Shown: one piece after another, positions 50,401-61,745 of the stretch | Layout of the letters: every line of letters begins with the position of its first letter | How positions within the stretch are numbered: position 1 is the first letter of the stretch | DNA from: Argopecten irradians | Lineage: Eukaryota; Mollusca; Bivalvia; Pectinida; Pectinidae | Length of the DNA stretch: 64,000 bases | Direction: 5' to 3' | Assembly (NCBI RefSeq): GCF_041381155.1 | Contig: NC_091134.1 | Coordinates: 9,332,755-9,396,754 of the forward strand | Made by a program: the position numbers and the translations under genes | The notes under the pieces: generated by a model | What the model saw: only the letters and a program-made list of their open reading frames with translations | Database searches by the model: none | What the model was told of the DNA's origin: nothing

Positions 50401-52502
50401 CTCTTTATCTGATCTGAACAAATCTCGACACACAGACCAAAGGGCCTCATGCAATGTAGCAGTATGGATACTCGTATTAGCCTTATGGACGGGAGGTCTT
50501 CTTGGACATTTATAATGTGATATCTTTAGACTAATATCGATTAGGAAAATGGAAAAAACGAGAACATTATTGACAAAACTTCCGGCTCTTATATCGGACT
50601 GAACAAATTTCGTTATCATAATATTGTACTTTTTATGTTTGTTTATCGTGTAATGGATAATTTATAATGTCACCGATAGAGTGATTCACTCAATGACAGA
50701 TCAACATATCTAACTGATAATATTCTGCGTGCAAATGATACAATTCTATTTCTTTTAATTTTGTTTTTATCTTATGTATTTTACAAATTAATATTTGGTG
50801 TATTTCGTACACCAAGCATGTTTAAAACACGTTTTGATATACAAATGGGATTTTTTTGTCTTGACATTATGTGCAAATAGATAGTAACGTTCTGAAACTT
50901 TCTCTAACAATTAAAAAAATAAAAACTAACCGAGTTAATAGGGTAGACAGATTTGAACCTTACAGTTCCACACGCACACTAATTTCATTACAGGTAGGGG
51001 GAGAATGGTGCACTGATAAGAAGTAAGGGTCAGGTAAATATCGTGGTCGTTATAATCTTTGTGATCTTTAAATCCGGGGTCAGAACCAATCAGTATGACC
51101 TATTGAATATCGGCGCTATAATTCTATAGGCAAACTTAACAGATTACAAAAACTAGAAAACAGGTATGTCTAAACTGATCACAGATACCAGAGGTGTTCT
51201 GAGGACAATAGTTTTTTTTAGGTTTTGTCTCTAAAACACAAACAAAACCCAAAATATTTACACGCTCGTTTTTGTTATATCTTCATATTTCTAACTATAT
51301 ATGATAATATGACTCAATCTTTTAAAACTGCTTACACGTGTAAAAGTTGATGAGAAATGACCCTTGATATCCCCCGTTAGTCCTCTTAAAGTAAGACCTG
51401 ACACTCTCTCGACAGGTAAAATATAAATCGTTTAGAACAGAACATTCAGGCGAACGATCCCAATGTTATCGGTTAGTTATGGTAAAAAACAAAAACTTCC
51501 CAATCCGGCAGACCTGTTGTCGAGGTGAAGTGATTATTGTTACAGTACAAATGTACATTGTAAAAACCTATTGTAGTATGATTGTTCAAATGTACGGTTA
51601 AAGACATTTATCAAGGGATACATATCGACCTTTTTGTCGTATTTTAAAATCTGTTTTGGTTGCTCACTCAGCAGAATTTTATTTGTTGGTTTCACGTGAA
51701 GTGTAATCGGTGATGTTTATATATGTAACTGCAAAGAGACAACTTAACAATCAAATGAACCAATGACACTGATGATTTATAATAAGATAATTGGTACGTG
51801 TATTTGTTTATAGTTATATTGTATAATGAATGCGTACACCCGAAAGCATGGAACATTCGAAAGCCCAACATACATGTTTATGATCGCTATAGACAGCTGT
51901 TATACACTCTCTAATCTCTCAAAGGAAAAATGTAACTTGTATTAACATCGACTTAATGAAGTAACATTTATATAATGTCTCGTACTTACTATAGTAATGC
52001 TTTTGTAATTTATTTTTGTGACAAAATTATTTTTGAATTAAAAGTATGATAAAATGTAATGTAACATTATCTTGAATGTGATCTTGAATTTATGTTTATT
52101 ACTTTTGAAACAGAGGCAGTGCCTTCACTTTATCTACAGGTATTCACTTTGTTACATGTTATGTCTTTAAAACATCCCTAACACGTACTGAATATTGATA
52201 TAATCTTATCACAAATAATTAATCTAAACATCCACAATATTCATGTTTATTATAGAAATATTTAACAGAATGACGAGTTTTACACCGTACTAATTATTTT
52301 TTCTTCTTCTTCAGAATATGCCTTTAAGATGTTTTCATTTCGAGTAAATATAACAATGTACAATGAACAGAATTCAATACAATTTTGTGTTGTACCTTGT
52401 CTCTGTCTCAATAATATATATTATCCTTAATTAGGATAAACAATTTCATTATCTTACCTGGGATGTTTTCTTTGATGAAGGTCCACACCCCATTCCAAAC
52501 AT
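29410..52502 (-). CDS. KY/hillarin-type transglutaminase-like protein fused to coiled coil and dynein-MTBD-like domain
   Basis: Eleven exons in joining phase, about 947 residues: 52502-52458, 47095-47051, 35967-35773, 35260-35028, 34253-33696, 33242-32221, 31602-31438, 31018-30874, 30223-30088, 29911-29726, 29523-29410. Exon 1 is MFGMGCGPSSKKTSQ; starting at the second Met gives a myristoylation/palmitoylation-type MGCG...SSKK. Residues about 96-225 are transglutaminase-like of the kyphoscoliosis family (SVLVEYLTEG, MRAIYRWVTA, YAQLVSLLCR, EWNAVLVNGDWRFVNAYWG). The catalytic Cys, His and Asp positions read Lys161, Gly204 and Asn219. Residues about 290-690 hold repeated Ig-like strands (PRQGEYALKLF, PQNGNYGLRLM). 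Residues 700-815 are charged coiled coil, 816-910 MTBD-like (TIGEIRCYNSPPPAV ... AGGATFYVW), and then a basic tail. A cytoskeletal scaffold rather than an enzyme is inferred. Exons 3-11 are well supported; the first two small exons rest on splice signals and phase. Confidence 0.75.
34769..34937. mobile_element. 169-bp MITE with CAGTTTCAC ends (intron of the KY-fusion gene)
   Basis: The left end CAGTTTCACGACCATTTCTT and the right end (inward CAGTTTCACAAACATTCCTT) are inverted repeats, followed in both by AACTTAA. It lies between exons 4 and 5 of the minus-strand gene. Confidence 0.65.
35421..35600. mobile_element. 180-bp MITE with TACCGTA ends (intron of the KY-fusion gene)
   Basis: The left end TACCGTACAACCGATCATTT and the right end (inward TACCGTATAATCGGTCATGT) are inverted repeats with a TA at each extremity. 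It lies between exons 3 and 4. Confidence 0.7.
43550..43911. mobile_element. 362-bp TTAA-flanked MITE (intron 2 of the KY-fusion gene)
   Basis: The left end AGATGCTCCACCGCTGACA and the right end (inward ATATGCTCCACCGCCGACA) are inverted repeats. TTAA flanks both sides (43546-43549 and 43912-43915), as in piggyBac-type insertions. No coding content. Confidence 0.75.
44345..44540 (-). mobile_element. tRNA-derived SINE
   Basis: On the minus strand the head reads TTAGCCGAGTGGTTTAGAGG (A-box type) and then GTGCGAGTTCGAATCCCGAT (B-box type), as in a tRNA-derived pol III promoter. It is followed by a body with ...TGTGTACTCCGACTTTCCTC and a tail with TTAATAGAACGTTAAAC. This arrangement is typical of molluscan SINEs. 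It lies in intron 2 of the KY-fusion gene. Confidence 0.75.
44594..44683. repeat. two tandem copies of a 45-bp unit
   Basis: GTATGCAAGAGAGAAGGTAC... at 44594-44638 is repeated with few changes at 44639-44683. Confidence 0.85.
46341..46897. mobile_element. 557-bp TTAA-flanked MITE (intron 2 of the KY-fusion gene)
   Basis: The left end AGGGATAATTCAGTC and the right end (inward AGGGATAATTCACTC) are inverted repeats, with TTAA at 46337-46340 and 46898-46901. The interior has no transposase. The 87-codon frame at 46616 is not recognised. Confidence 0.75.
48826..49040. repeat. array 1 of TTGTACGTACAA units
   Basis: About ten units of roughly 19-26 bp. About eight keep the perfect palindrome TTGTACGTACAA, the spacers are mostly GTTAGTAT, and one unit is degenerate. 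Confidence 0.9.
49731..50062. repeat. array 2 of TTGTACGTACAA units, 21-bp period
   Basis: About fifteen perfect TTGTACGTACAA palindromes plus one degenerate unit. Nearly all are spaced 21 bp apart by GATACTAAG, GATACTAAC or GATACTATC. The array reads open in several frames only because the period is a multiple of three; these frames are not genes. Confidence 0.92.
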
Positions 52503-55500
52503 CACAATATACGTGTTAATAGATAAGGCAGTCACGTGACATATGTACCTGCACTCATCCCGTCAGTAAAACGTGAGTCAGGCTCCAAAGCCCGCGGTAC
52601 CTGTACGGGGTAGGTAGCACTATGCTTTAGTGTTGTATAGATAATACAGTGGGCTTCGATAACAGCCAATGCCTAAGTAGATTTAACGATTTACCGTTAA
52701 GCCAGGACCACAGTTGATAAACCTACACACAAATCGAAATCTAACCGAAATACACTTGCAGTAACAGCATTGTCGCTTGTGACTGTTTCATGTAAGTATA
52801 TTCGTAATAATTCCAGTACTTAAGTTATAAATCCGCAATGGCCTGCACGGAGATCAATTGTTTTGATTGACAAAAGAGAAAAAAACCCAAACCAATGATT
52901 AAAGAGCCAGATTATTTGGTAACGATTTTTTTGTATAGAGTAGCACAAGGTGATTGGTTTTAATACACCAGTGTAAACCCTATCAGAAATTACACCTTCC
53001 CATTGACGAGTATATATAATAAATATCTGATACCAATAACATGATCTTCGGTCTGGTATACGACATAGATAAATTGGATATAACATTTTCAACGTAAAGT
53101 TAATCATTATTACAAAGAAGGTCATTTAGGGTAATAGGAATTCCCACTTACAATTAACTCATACAATTCTTAAAAAAAACAACATCTGACAATGGAAGAT
53201 TTGAATAAAGAAATAGAACGTTGTTGTCTTTGGTAAATAATGGCATTAGAAACGTGAACCACAAAACTTTTACTCACAAAATAACGTATATTGACAAATG
53301 CCTTATGATTTTACTCACAGGCCATATTAAAGTCATAACATTTGTTTATTAACATATATTTGTGTCCGTTCGTTTGCAAAGAGGCGAAATTGTCAAATTC
53401 AGAGAGAAATCGATAAGTCAGCAAGAAAAGATATTCATACGGATATGGGTGAGTGAAAGTGCTATGAAAACACAGACCCGAACAAGGCGAAAGTGCTTCA
53501 CATCGATACATTTTAAAGTCTTCTATCTTCCTCGTTCGTAACTTGTAATTTAAATTTTGGTCAAATTTTGGTTACCTTACATGTAAATGATGAAACAATA
53601 TTTGAATGACTGGAACCCAACATGCTTTGGATAAATTGTTTTTTAATTGATTTTTGTCGTTGGTATCAGAAATAATCATCCTGGCTTGCACCCGTAGTAT
53701 TATAAAGCTTAGTTTGTGTGGTTAAAATACCAAATGAAATATTTTGCATATATATTGTTTGTGCAGCAAAATGGGTTCTTAAATGTGTTTTATGTATTAC
53801 ATTAAATTACTGCTCATTCTTTAAAACAAAATTACGATCCAAGTAAAATGAAGAAGATGTACTTTTTAATGATAATTCATAATGCATATATATACACTGA
53901 TTTTACACATGTATTTCCACACCTTTGTTGTTTTCCAATTTATGATACAAGACATGTAAAACGCAGGTTTAAATGCTAAAAATAAAAATGTTTTGTGGAA
54001 AGATATCAGGAGTCCAATAATAATTTACATTAATTCCAACATACTTATGCTTTAGATGAACAATAGTTTTTTTCCTGGCAACAGGTTTTTTTCTCAGTCT
54101 AAAACCACTGCTTGCTGTGTAAAGGCTACATACATATATTTTTCGAAAAGCTTTAAACATTGATCCAATTATGGAAAAGATTTTATGTTAGCTATCTAAT
54201 GGCGGGTTGGATATTGTAATCGAACTCTGAACACGAAACGGAAGTAAATTGCTCTCTGTAAAAACTCAATATTGATTGGCTCACCTAATGTAAGCTGTGG
54301 TATATTTAGATAGATAAAATGCTTCGTTCGTAACGCTGTTTGGCACGTCCTCAAGAACACTATTTACTTATTTTAAAAATACATAACTTTTAGTCTAACC
54401 GCCTTTTCTCGTCGGTGTCCATAGAAAGTTATACTGGTCTGGTTGTGAGAACGCTGGTATTTAGTTCAATGCCAATATTCAAATCGTAAATCCTGATAAG
54501 TGGAAACAGATTAATGAATAGAATGTTTTAAAGGATCAAACTCAAATTTATGTCAGAGAAAAATTGAAAAGTTAGTTTTTGTAATAATAAGACGAACATT
54601 GATGGGAAAACAATAAAAACATTATATATAATTCAAGTTTCAAAGAATTTGCACGGAAACTGGTTTGTCACTATATTATTGAATTTCATTTAATTGTTTT
54701 GTACATCATATGGACTACAATACAAACACATGTTGGCACAACAGCTTTGATGATTTTCGTTCTACCCTTTGTAATATGTATGTAATATCACTTTGTCTAT
54801 TTTTACTATCACCTTGCTTTTATGTCAGATTTTTTTTTCCAGAATTTGATTCTAGCAATGACGAACATGTATAAATGGTAAAATATTTAAAATAAAACAA
54901 TAATCTGTGATTGTTCTAGCATGCATTCGTCTCTTATTCCTGTATTAACTTCTTCAAATGCTCCCATACCATTTTTTTAAATGTTTGATTTAGACACAAT
55001 TACGCCAGGGCAAATAAGATAAACGCATGTAAAAAACAGCTAATATTTCATAACAACATCAGACTTAAAAAAATTTTCCTGGAAGTGTTTCTTTTTATTT
55101 AAAAGTCATAGTCAGTAGTCAGGGTTTAGTGAGTAGGTTGTCAGATAATGACAAAGATAATATCAATAGACACATTCAAGGAAGGCGGGTCCATTATGGT
55201 CCACATAGCAACACATCACCATATAGTTACACATACACCAAAGCGCCCTCATGTGTTAAACCTTAGTACTATATTTGTCCAATCAGGGGAACACAAACTA
55301 AACAATCTACATGTGTTTCCTTCCTGACAGTAACAAAAATTGATGATCCTTAGAATCGGACATTAATATGATGACACTCTTCTCTCATCGTGTTATTTTT
55401 AGTCGAGTTATGACTTGTTGAGATAGTAATGACGACAAGTAAAGTTAAAGTATACCATTGAGCCTCGCTGTGGAGGATGTATACCCCTTCATTACGTCAC

Positions 55501-58500
55501 CAGTCAAGGTACATATGTATCTGGATATATGCACAGCACAGAGGGCTGTAATTTTTTGTTATATCAAAATAAAGACCACCATTAAGAAAGGTTGAAATGA
55601 TTGCGAGATCGTTGAGCCCTCGATTCCGTATCGATAGTATTGGTAACGTTGTTGTTGCTGTTTTCAAACATCACTGATGACCTGTTGGATCATGGCATTT
55701 TAAGAAAGTTTTATTCGAAAGCGTTGTGAGACGACAACCTCAGGGTGTGTTCGACTACGGATATCTGGTGGGAGTAGGAAATGTCATGATAACATGGTTA
55801 TTCACTGGGGATTTTCCATTGGATAGGGCAATTTTCTTGATATAAATGATTGATGACCAGTTTGTTCCTTCAATTAAAACACATCTTATGATAGTGTGAC
55901 ATGAAAACATTTGTAGACGGAAGGACATTAAATTTTTAATTGTTTTCCTCTTATTTATCTTGGAATCCCTCTCAACTTGTTTTACACATGTGATTTTCCA
56001 TTGCATTAGTAAACTATTTTCTGAAGGATGAATAATCTTAAATTGCAGGAAATCTTTCCTAAATATTTCATTTCCCAATGGTTATGTTATTACATGTACC
56101 CACGATATGAAGATATATAGTGGATTGTGTTCGCAGATATCATCAAGATCAAATATTGTCTATATGTTCCTATCTGGTTAAAGTAGACGAAGAAGTGGTT
56201 ATGGATGAATTGCCAGTTCCATGGGAAGTATACTGTGAAGAAACATTTGATTGAAACAAATGAATATGTGTTTCCATGCACATCCAACACTAGAAATAAC
56301 AGGCAATGACAAGAAATCAGTTGTGGGTCTATTCTGGAAAAAGGCGTAAAGATGCCCTATTGATAGTAATGGAAGATATGGCCTAAAAGCTGTCCGCAGA
56401 AGGGCAGTAATTTAGATCAGACGACCACCTTACTCGATTCCTTGTGGATGTTCAAGGTGAAGACTCGGATCATATAATGAACACCCGAGGACATCTGTGG
56501 AGTGGCAATCCTTTGATTGCAATTAGGTAATAGCAATATATCAGAATTGTAGTCGTGTGAACTTTGCCCACTGTGTTGTAATCATAACGGCGGCCATTTT
56601 ATAAAACAATGTAAAATATCTAAAAATCGAACGCTGTCAAGATGCTCGTACTTGCTATATCTGCAGGTATCTATTTGAATTCAGCTTTGTCAATTAAAAA
56701 GTTTATAAACAGATAGAGGTCGTAAATTCTGGAATACAAAATACTCGAATTTTTGTGCTAGTACTACACTAATGCGAGGATCTAAGATATGGACTTAGAC
56801 TGCTTTAAAACATTCAAGATGGCAAAATAAAGGCAGGTTCGATAGTTACTTTTGTAAAACCAATATAACAGTCGCTAGAGGTCGTGATTGTTTTTGCTCT
56901 GTGTTGTCCTAAAATCCTACAGAAGTCTTGTACAAAGTCTCCTCTCACTTTCTTGAAACTTTGAACGATTTTGACTCCACACCCATTCTAGCCGCGCCGC
57001 TATAGCAGATTGTACATCGATTCAAAAGCGTTACTAACATTCATTCCATTCTCTTTTTAATATCATAACTGTGAATGGTTATAATTACAAGGGTATTAGA
57101 TATCCTGTTAAAATAAATTACAAATAAAATGTCACCTGCACGACCTTTATTGCCGAAATTAGCTGGATACAATGTATCCGATTATACAGGGAAGCATTTC
57201 ATTAAGTTAAATATGTGTAATTAATGTATTAATACGATATATAACCTTGGGTAGCGCTGTCTAAATATGGACTACAAAACAGTGAAATATGATGGAAAAT
57301 AAATCATATGGAAGTAAAATGCGCTAGTGTTTGGCGAAGAATATGTCCTTTCAAATGCTTTGTAAATTCCCGTGGTTAACAGGTTCTACTTTTTAATTAA
57401 GGATTTCGGCAAGACCTACTAGTAATGAACACATCTATAACGGATTTGTTATAGTCATCTAAGAAAAGTTTATGATGATAGTTTTAAAGTTTTGACAAGA
57501 CCAACATAATATTAAAAAAGGGAAAAAGAAAAGAAAAAGAAAAGATAAAATGTTTATGGGATTGTATAAATTTAAAATGTTATCCTAGTGGAAATGAGAG
57601 CAAATAATTTTATCGCATTGAGACCATATTGGTTACAGAAGAGAAAGCCAATACAAACCAATCTAAACCTGATGTGTATCGACCCTCCCATTTTTACAAA
57701 AAAATTCTCGAGTTCTCATAAAATATTTTAGCGGGAATCCTAGAATACATGTGCCACTAGCACCATAATACTGTCAGTAAAGTGGCGACGGCAGTACAAA
57801 GACAATTGGTTATATACCAGAACGAATTAAAAATCGCATATTGCAATACATTAAATATATTAAATGCCTGTACGTAACCGTTACATGAAAATTTGTTATG
57901 AAAAAGCATTAAGATATAATACATAAATGCAACTAGTAATCGAACGCGTACGTCAAGTATCATACATTGATGACGGTGTACATTAGATTAATTGAACGTT
58001 GACAGAACACCGATTTTAGTCTAATAATAAAAAATGATGCCATCGGAGTCATGCAGTAACAAACTAATAAAGTGAATTTTTTCACAGTTTCTCGTGTGAA
58101 ACCGGATGGGGCTATAACGTTAGTTTCCGTCCGTCTGTCCGTCCGTCCTTTCGTCCGTCTGTGATCTTGGTTGTCAGACAATAACCCGTAAAGTTACGTG
58201 TGTTTTGTGAAACGGTCCCTGGGTGGATAGATTTTGATGAAACATCATACAATGGTAGGTTATGAAGTAACACAGTTTGGGATTGAAAATGGGTCAAAAG
58301 GTCAGATACAAAGGTAGTGTCAGGGTATAAGTATAGTTGTATAAACTAAAGCAGCATAAAATAAATTAAAATACTATAATATTGAAGAAAAAGAAGAGAG
58401 ATTGTGACAATTGTTTTTTTAACACTATATACACAATTATTTTAACACTGTGACACAATACACTCTATGGTTGTTTGTATATGCTGTGATATAAAACTGT

Positions 58501-59179
58501 TAATTTAAAATCATTGTTGCGAAACGTTGCATTTCTCGAAAAAGACGTGCACTAAAAAGTGTTTTTTTTAATTTTGACATATTGTGGACTTCATTTACAA
58601 ATTGTGTTATTAAAATTGTGGTTCGTAGAAGGAAATCAAAGAGAGTGTGTTCTGATACTACGCGTTACTAGGTTGGGAATGTCTACCTGTATAAGGGGAA
58701 TAACTCGCACATGATATCTGTTAGACTCAGTATTGAAATGAAAATCGGCTTGGTATGTACTTTGAATTAGAATTATAACTTTTGAATTGGATTTGATGAA
58801 TTTGTTATGGTGTGAGTTTTATTCATTTGCAAAGTTTTGGATACTATTTTTCATACAGAAAGATTTTATTTTCGGTGAAGTAGGCAACGTTTTATTCGAT
58901 ATTTGTAATGTTTTTCACCGATCGTTTCTGAGACACCCCGCGGCTCAGTGACAGCGTCGTATCCAAGGAAGAGGAGTCATTTTTCTTTTGCTCAGCTAAG
59001 ATACCTTACTATGACCTACCATCTATATGAAGCACGGGAATCGCCATATAACTAACCTAGGATACAAGTGCCCCGATATTGCAGACAACATATTACCAAA
59101 ATCAATGATGGCGGAAATAAACAATGGATCAAATATTTCAGCGAAATGACTCCTAGAATTGTATGAAATAAATATCGTA
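52503..59179. other. intergenic DNA upstream of the KY-fusion gene, no gene seen
   Basis: 6.7 kb in which no exon could be supported. The promoter of the KY-fusion gene should lie just above 52502. A TCCG/TCTG-rich simple tract is at 58125-58165. The open frames at 55755-56290 on the minus strand are not recognisable. Confidence 0.45.
58125..58165. repeat. TCCG/TCTG simple repeat
   Basis: GTCCGTCTGTCCGTCCGTCC and variants, about 40 bp. It lies in what looks like a dispersed repeat (GTGAAACCGGATGGGGC before it, TTGGTTGTCAGACAAT after). Confidence 0.7.
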
Positions 59180-60279
59180 CCGGTGTAACGTTGAAAATGG
59201 ACCTTCGTTGAAAATTGACCTCGGGTCATTTTTCAACGTTGAAAACGGACCCCGAATGCCGTTGAAAATTGAAACATGCCGTTGAAAAATGACCTTGGCA
59301 AACTCTCAACGGATGGTCTCTTGAAAATGACTTTAGTGCCTTCACATATGTAGCTGTTGCACAAACATAATTCTCGAATTCTGTTATCGCCATTCCTAAT
59401 ATAAGCGACCCTTCTGTGCTGGTATCTAAATTACGTAATCACCGCGATTTGAATTGAAATTTTGTATTGTTATCATCGTTGTGTTTTGTGTTTTGTGTTG
59501 TTGTGTTATGTTGTTATGTTGTGTGTTATTGGTGTGTTGTGTGTTGTTGTTCGATGCTGTGTGGCTGTGTTTTGTGTGGTGCTGTGTTGTGTTTTTGTTG
59601 TGATGTGTGTTGTGTGTCGTGTTGTTGTGTGATATGTTGTATTATGTTGTGTTGTGGTTTTGTGAGGTGTGTGGTTGTGTTGTGTGTTGTTGTCGTGTGG
59701 TTGTGTTGTGGTTGTGTTGTGTATTGTAGTGTTGTGTGATGTGTTGTTGTGTGATGTTGTGTTGTGTGATGTGTTGTGTGATGGTGTCGTGTGTTGTGTT
59801 GTTGTTGTGTTTTGTTGTTGTTTGGTGGTGTTGTATTGTTGTTGCGTAGTTGTGTGTTGTGTTGTGTTGTGTGTTGTTGTGTTGTGTGTTGTTTTGTGAT
59901 TTGTTGTTGTGTGATGTTTTGTTGTGATGTGTTGTTGTGTGGTGTTTTCGTGTGTTGTGTGGTTGTGTTTTGTTGTGTTGTTGTTAGGTGGTGTTGTGTT
60001 TTTGTTGCGTGGTTGTGTGTTGTGGTGTGGTTGTGTTGTGTGTAGTGTGATATTGTGTGTGATGTGTTGTGTGTTGTTGTGTTGTTGTGTAATATTGTGT
60101 TGTGTGGAGTTGTTGTACAAAGATGTTATGTGTCAATAGGATTAGACATCAGGCATAGCCTATCTTAGTCTTCTCATGAGAAGGGTCACTTTTCAATGGG
60201 GTCCATTTTCAACGGGTCGGTGTGAAAAGTGCGCTAAAGTTCAGTTTTCAACGGGGGTCCATTTTCAACGTTACACCGG
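59180..60279. mobile_element. 1.1 kb inverted-repeat element filled with G/T simple sequence
   Basis: The left end CCGGTGTAACGTTGAAAATG (59180) is matched by its complement ending at 60279 over 24 bp. GTTGAAAATGGACC / GTTGAAAATTGACC motifs are repeated several times subterminally on both sides. About 650 bp of the interior is GT-rich simple sequence. No transposase. Confidence 0.65.
59468..60117. repeat. 650-bp G/T-only simple repeat (TGTTGTG-type)
   Basis: Irregular TGTTG, TGTGTTG and TGTGG words. The plus strand is almost free of C and poor in A. It yields long spurious open frames (Cys/Val-rich forward, Thr/His/Asn-rich reverse), which are not genes. Confidence 0.92.
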
Positions 60280-61248
60280 CGGCACAGCTAGCAGACTGTT
60301 CGGTACAGCGTAACAAACGCAGCAGATATAATAGGTAAGAACGATAACTCGTATATATGAGCTTATTCTTAAAGATTTGCGTGCTTTAAAGACAAGACCC
60401 CTTACGTCTTCGTAAGCTGTATCGGTGTACATATATAGACATGTCGATTCACATAGGGGGTAGGTGAGCAAGTAAGATAGAAACAACATGGCTACCCCTC
60501 GGCAGTGGAATGCCCCATTAATGTCCCAACGATTCTTGCAGTACTTGATTTTTTTCCCCAAATCTCATTGCTTTTGAACTTGCATTGTCAGCTTTAAGCT
60601 GATAGAAATATCAACTCCTTCACATTTGTGGTATTTATTATTTGTTTCGTATGTTTTTCCATTATTTTTTTTCTTAGTAAAGCTGATGTATGACTAATGA
60701 GGTTTATTGTTATTTTCGAATTTCTGATTACCTCTCCTTCTGAATGACATCATATATCGTGAACTTTGCACAGTCTGAACTCATTACATTTATTCAATTG
60801 CAAAGAAAATATATTGTAACTGATTCCAATAAACTAAAATACATTAAAAGCTCAGTCCAACCTGTTTGATAAATAGTTTATTGTTCGAGTACCTTTAAAA
60901 ATCTAGCTTTTAAAAGACGTCCAATGACTAGCACTGCAGTGAATATTTCTTCTGACTAAAATGGTTTGTTATTAACATATTCGCAAATTTTCATTTATTT
61001 GTATCTGGAATTCTTTTAGATGGTTCGATTTGTGGTAGAAATTGGTCACATGACTCCAGGTTAAAGGATATGGAATTTATTTCAAGCATACACGTTATTC
61101 TCTAAAGATCGTGTCTTTTGTAACTTTTAAAAATATTGAATGATTGAATTTACTTGAATCGCAAAATCTGTGAATTCAAAGTTGGTTTTCAACAAAGACC
61201 AATCACTGAGTGTATTATATGAGCAAATTATTAAAGGATTCATCTACC

Positions 61249-61520
61249 AATTCAGAAACTGATGAAAATATTCATATGAAAATGCTGAATTTCCTTATGA
61301 TATGAAATCGTATATCATATTTAAGCATCATTCTCAATATCTTTTGGGGTTATGAAGTCATAGACAAAAAAAAAAAAAAAAAAAACAACGGAAGGACATT
61401 ATTTCGTTATTCCGGTCTTCTTAACCCCGAAAGATTTTGAGAATAATGCATATAATGCTTATAATTTAATTCAGATGATTTACTCAGGTACTGATAAGCT
61501 GATTTTCTAATTTCTGAATT
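61249..61520. repeat. foldback element around a poly-A run
   Basis: AATTCAGAAA at 61249 and its complement ending at 61520 bound two imperfect arms. The inner arms (ATTCTCAATATCTTTTGGGG and near-complement, about 61330-61450) are strongly paired across a poly-A stretch at 61366-61384. Confidence 0.6.
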
Positions 61521-61573
61521 CGATATGACAGAAAAATACAATTAAAACCATTAACATGTATATATTCATGCAC

Positions 61574-61745
61574 GAGAGGCCGCGGTGGCTGGGTGGTACT
61601 GATGTATTACCACAACACCCACCTCGGAGTCGCGAGTTCGAATTCTTTGTGGGACAGCTGTCAGGTACTGAACGCTTGACGGTATATATGTTTTTCACGG
61701 GATACTCTGGTTGTCCTTTCAAACCTGACACGTTCTTAAAGGAAT
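61574..61745 (+). mobile_element. tRNA-derived SINE, second copy, shortened
   Basis: The head GGCCGCGGTGGCTGGGTGGT resembles an A box, and GAGTCGCGAGTTCGAATTCT a B box. The following body (ACTCTGGTTGTCCTTTCAAA, then CCTGACACGTTCTTAAA) matches the body of the SINE at 44345 in diverged form. It lacks a clear tail. Confidence 0.65.

Noticed and set aside
50380-50619. Minus-strand frame around CPRRPPVHKANTSI with a possible donor, as an extra exon of the KY-fusion gene
   Set aside because: No convincing acceptor, and it would disturb the phase between exons 1 and 2.
55755-56290. Adjacent minus-strand frames of 107 and 66 codons
   Set aside because: I considered a decayed transposase or host gene, but no motif, splice signal or terminal repeat supports either.
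59506-60120. Long open frames (up to 204 codons) over the G/T repeat
   Set aside because: They exist only because one strand lacks stop-forming bases. The peptides are Thr/His/Asn or Cys/Val low-complexity shadows.
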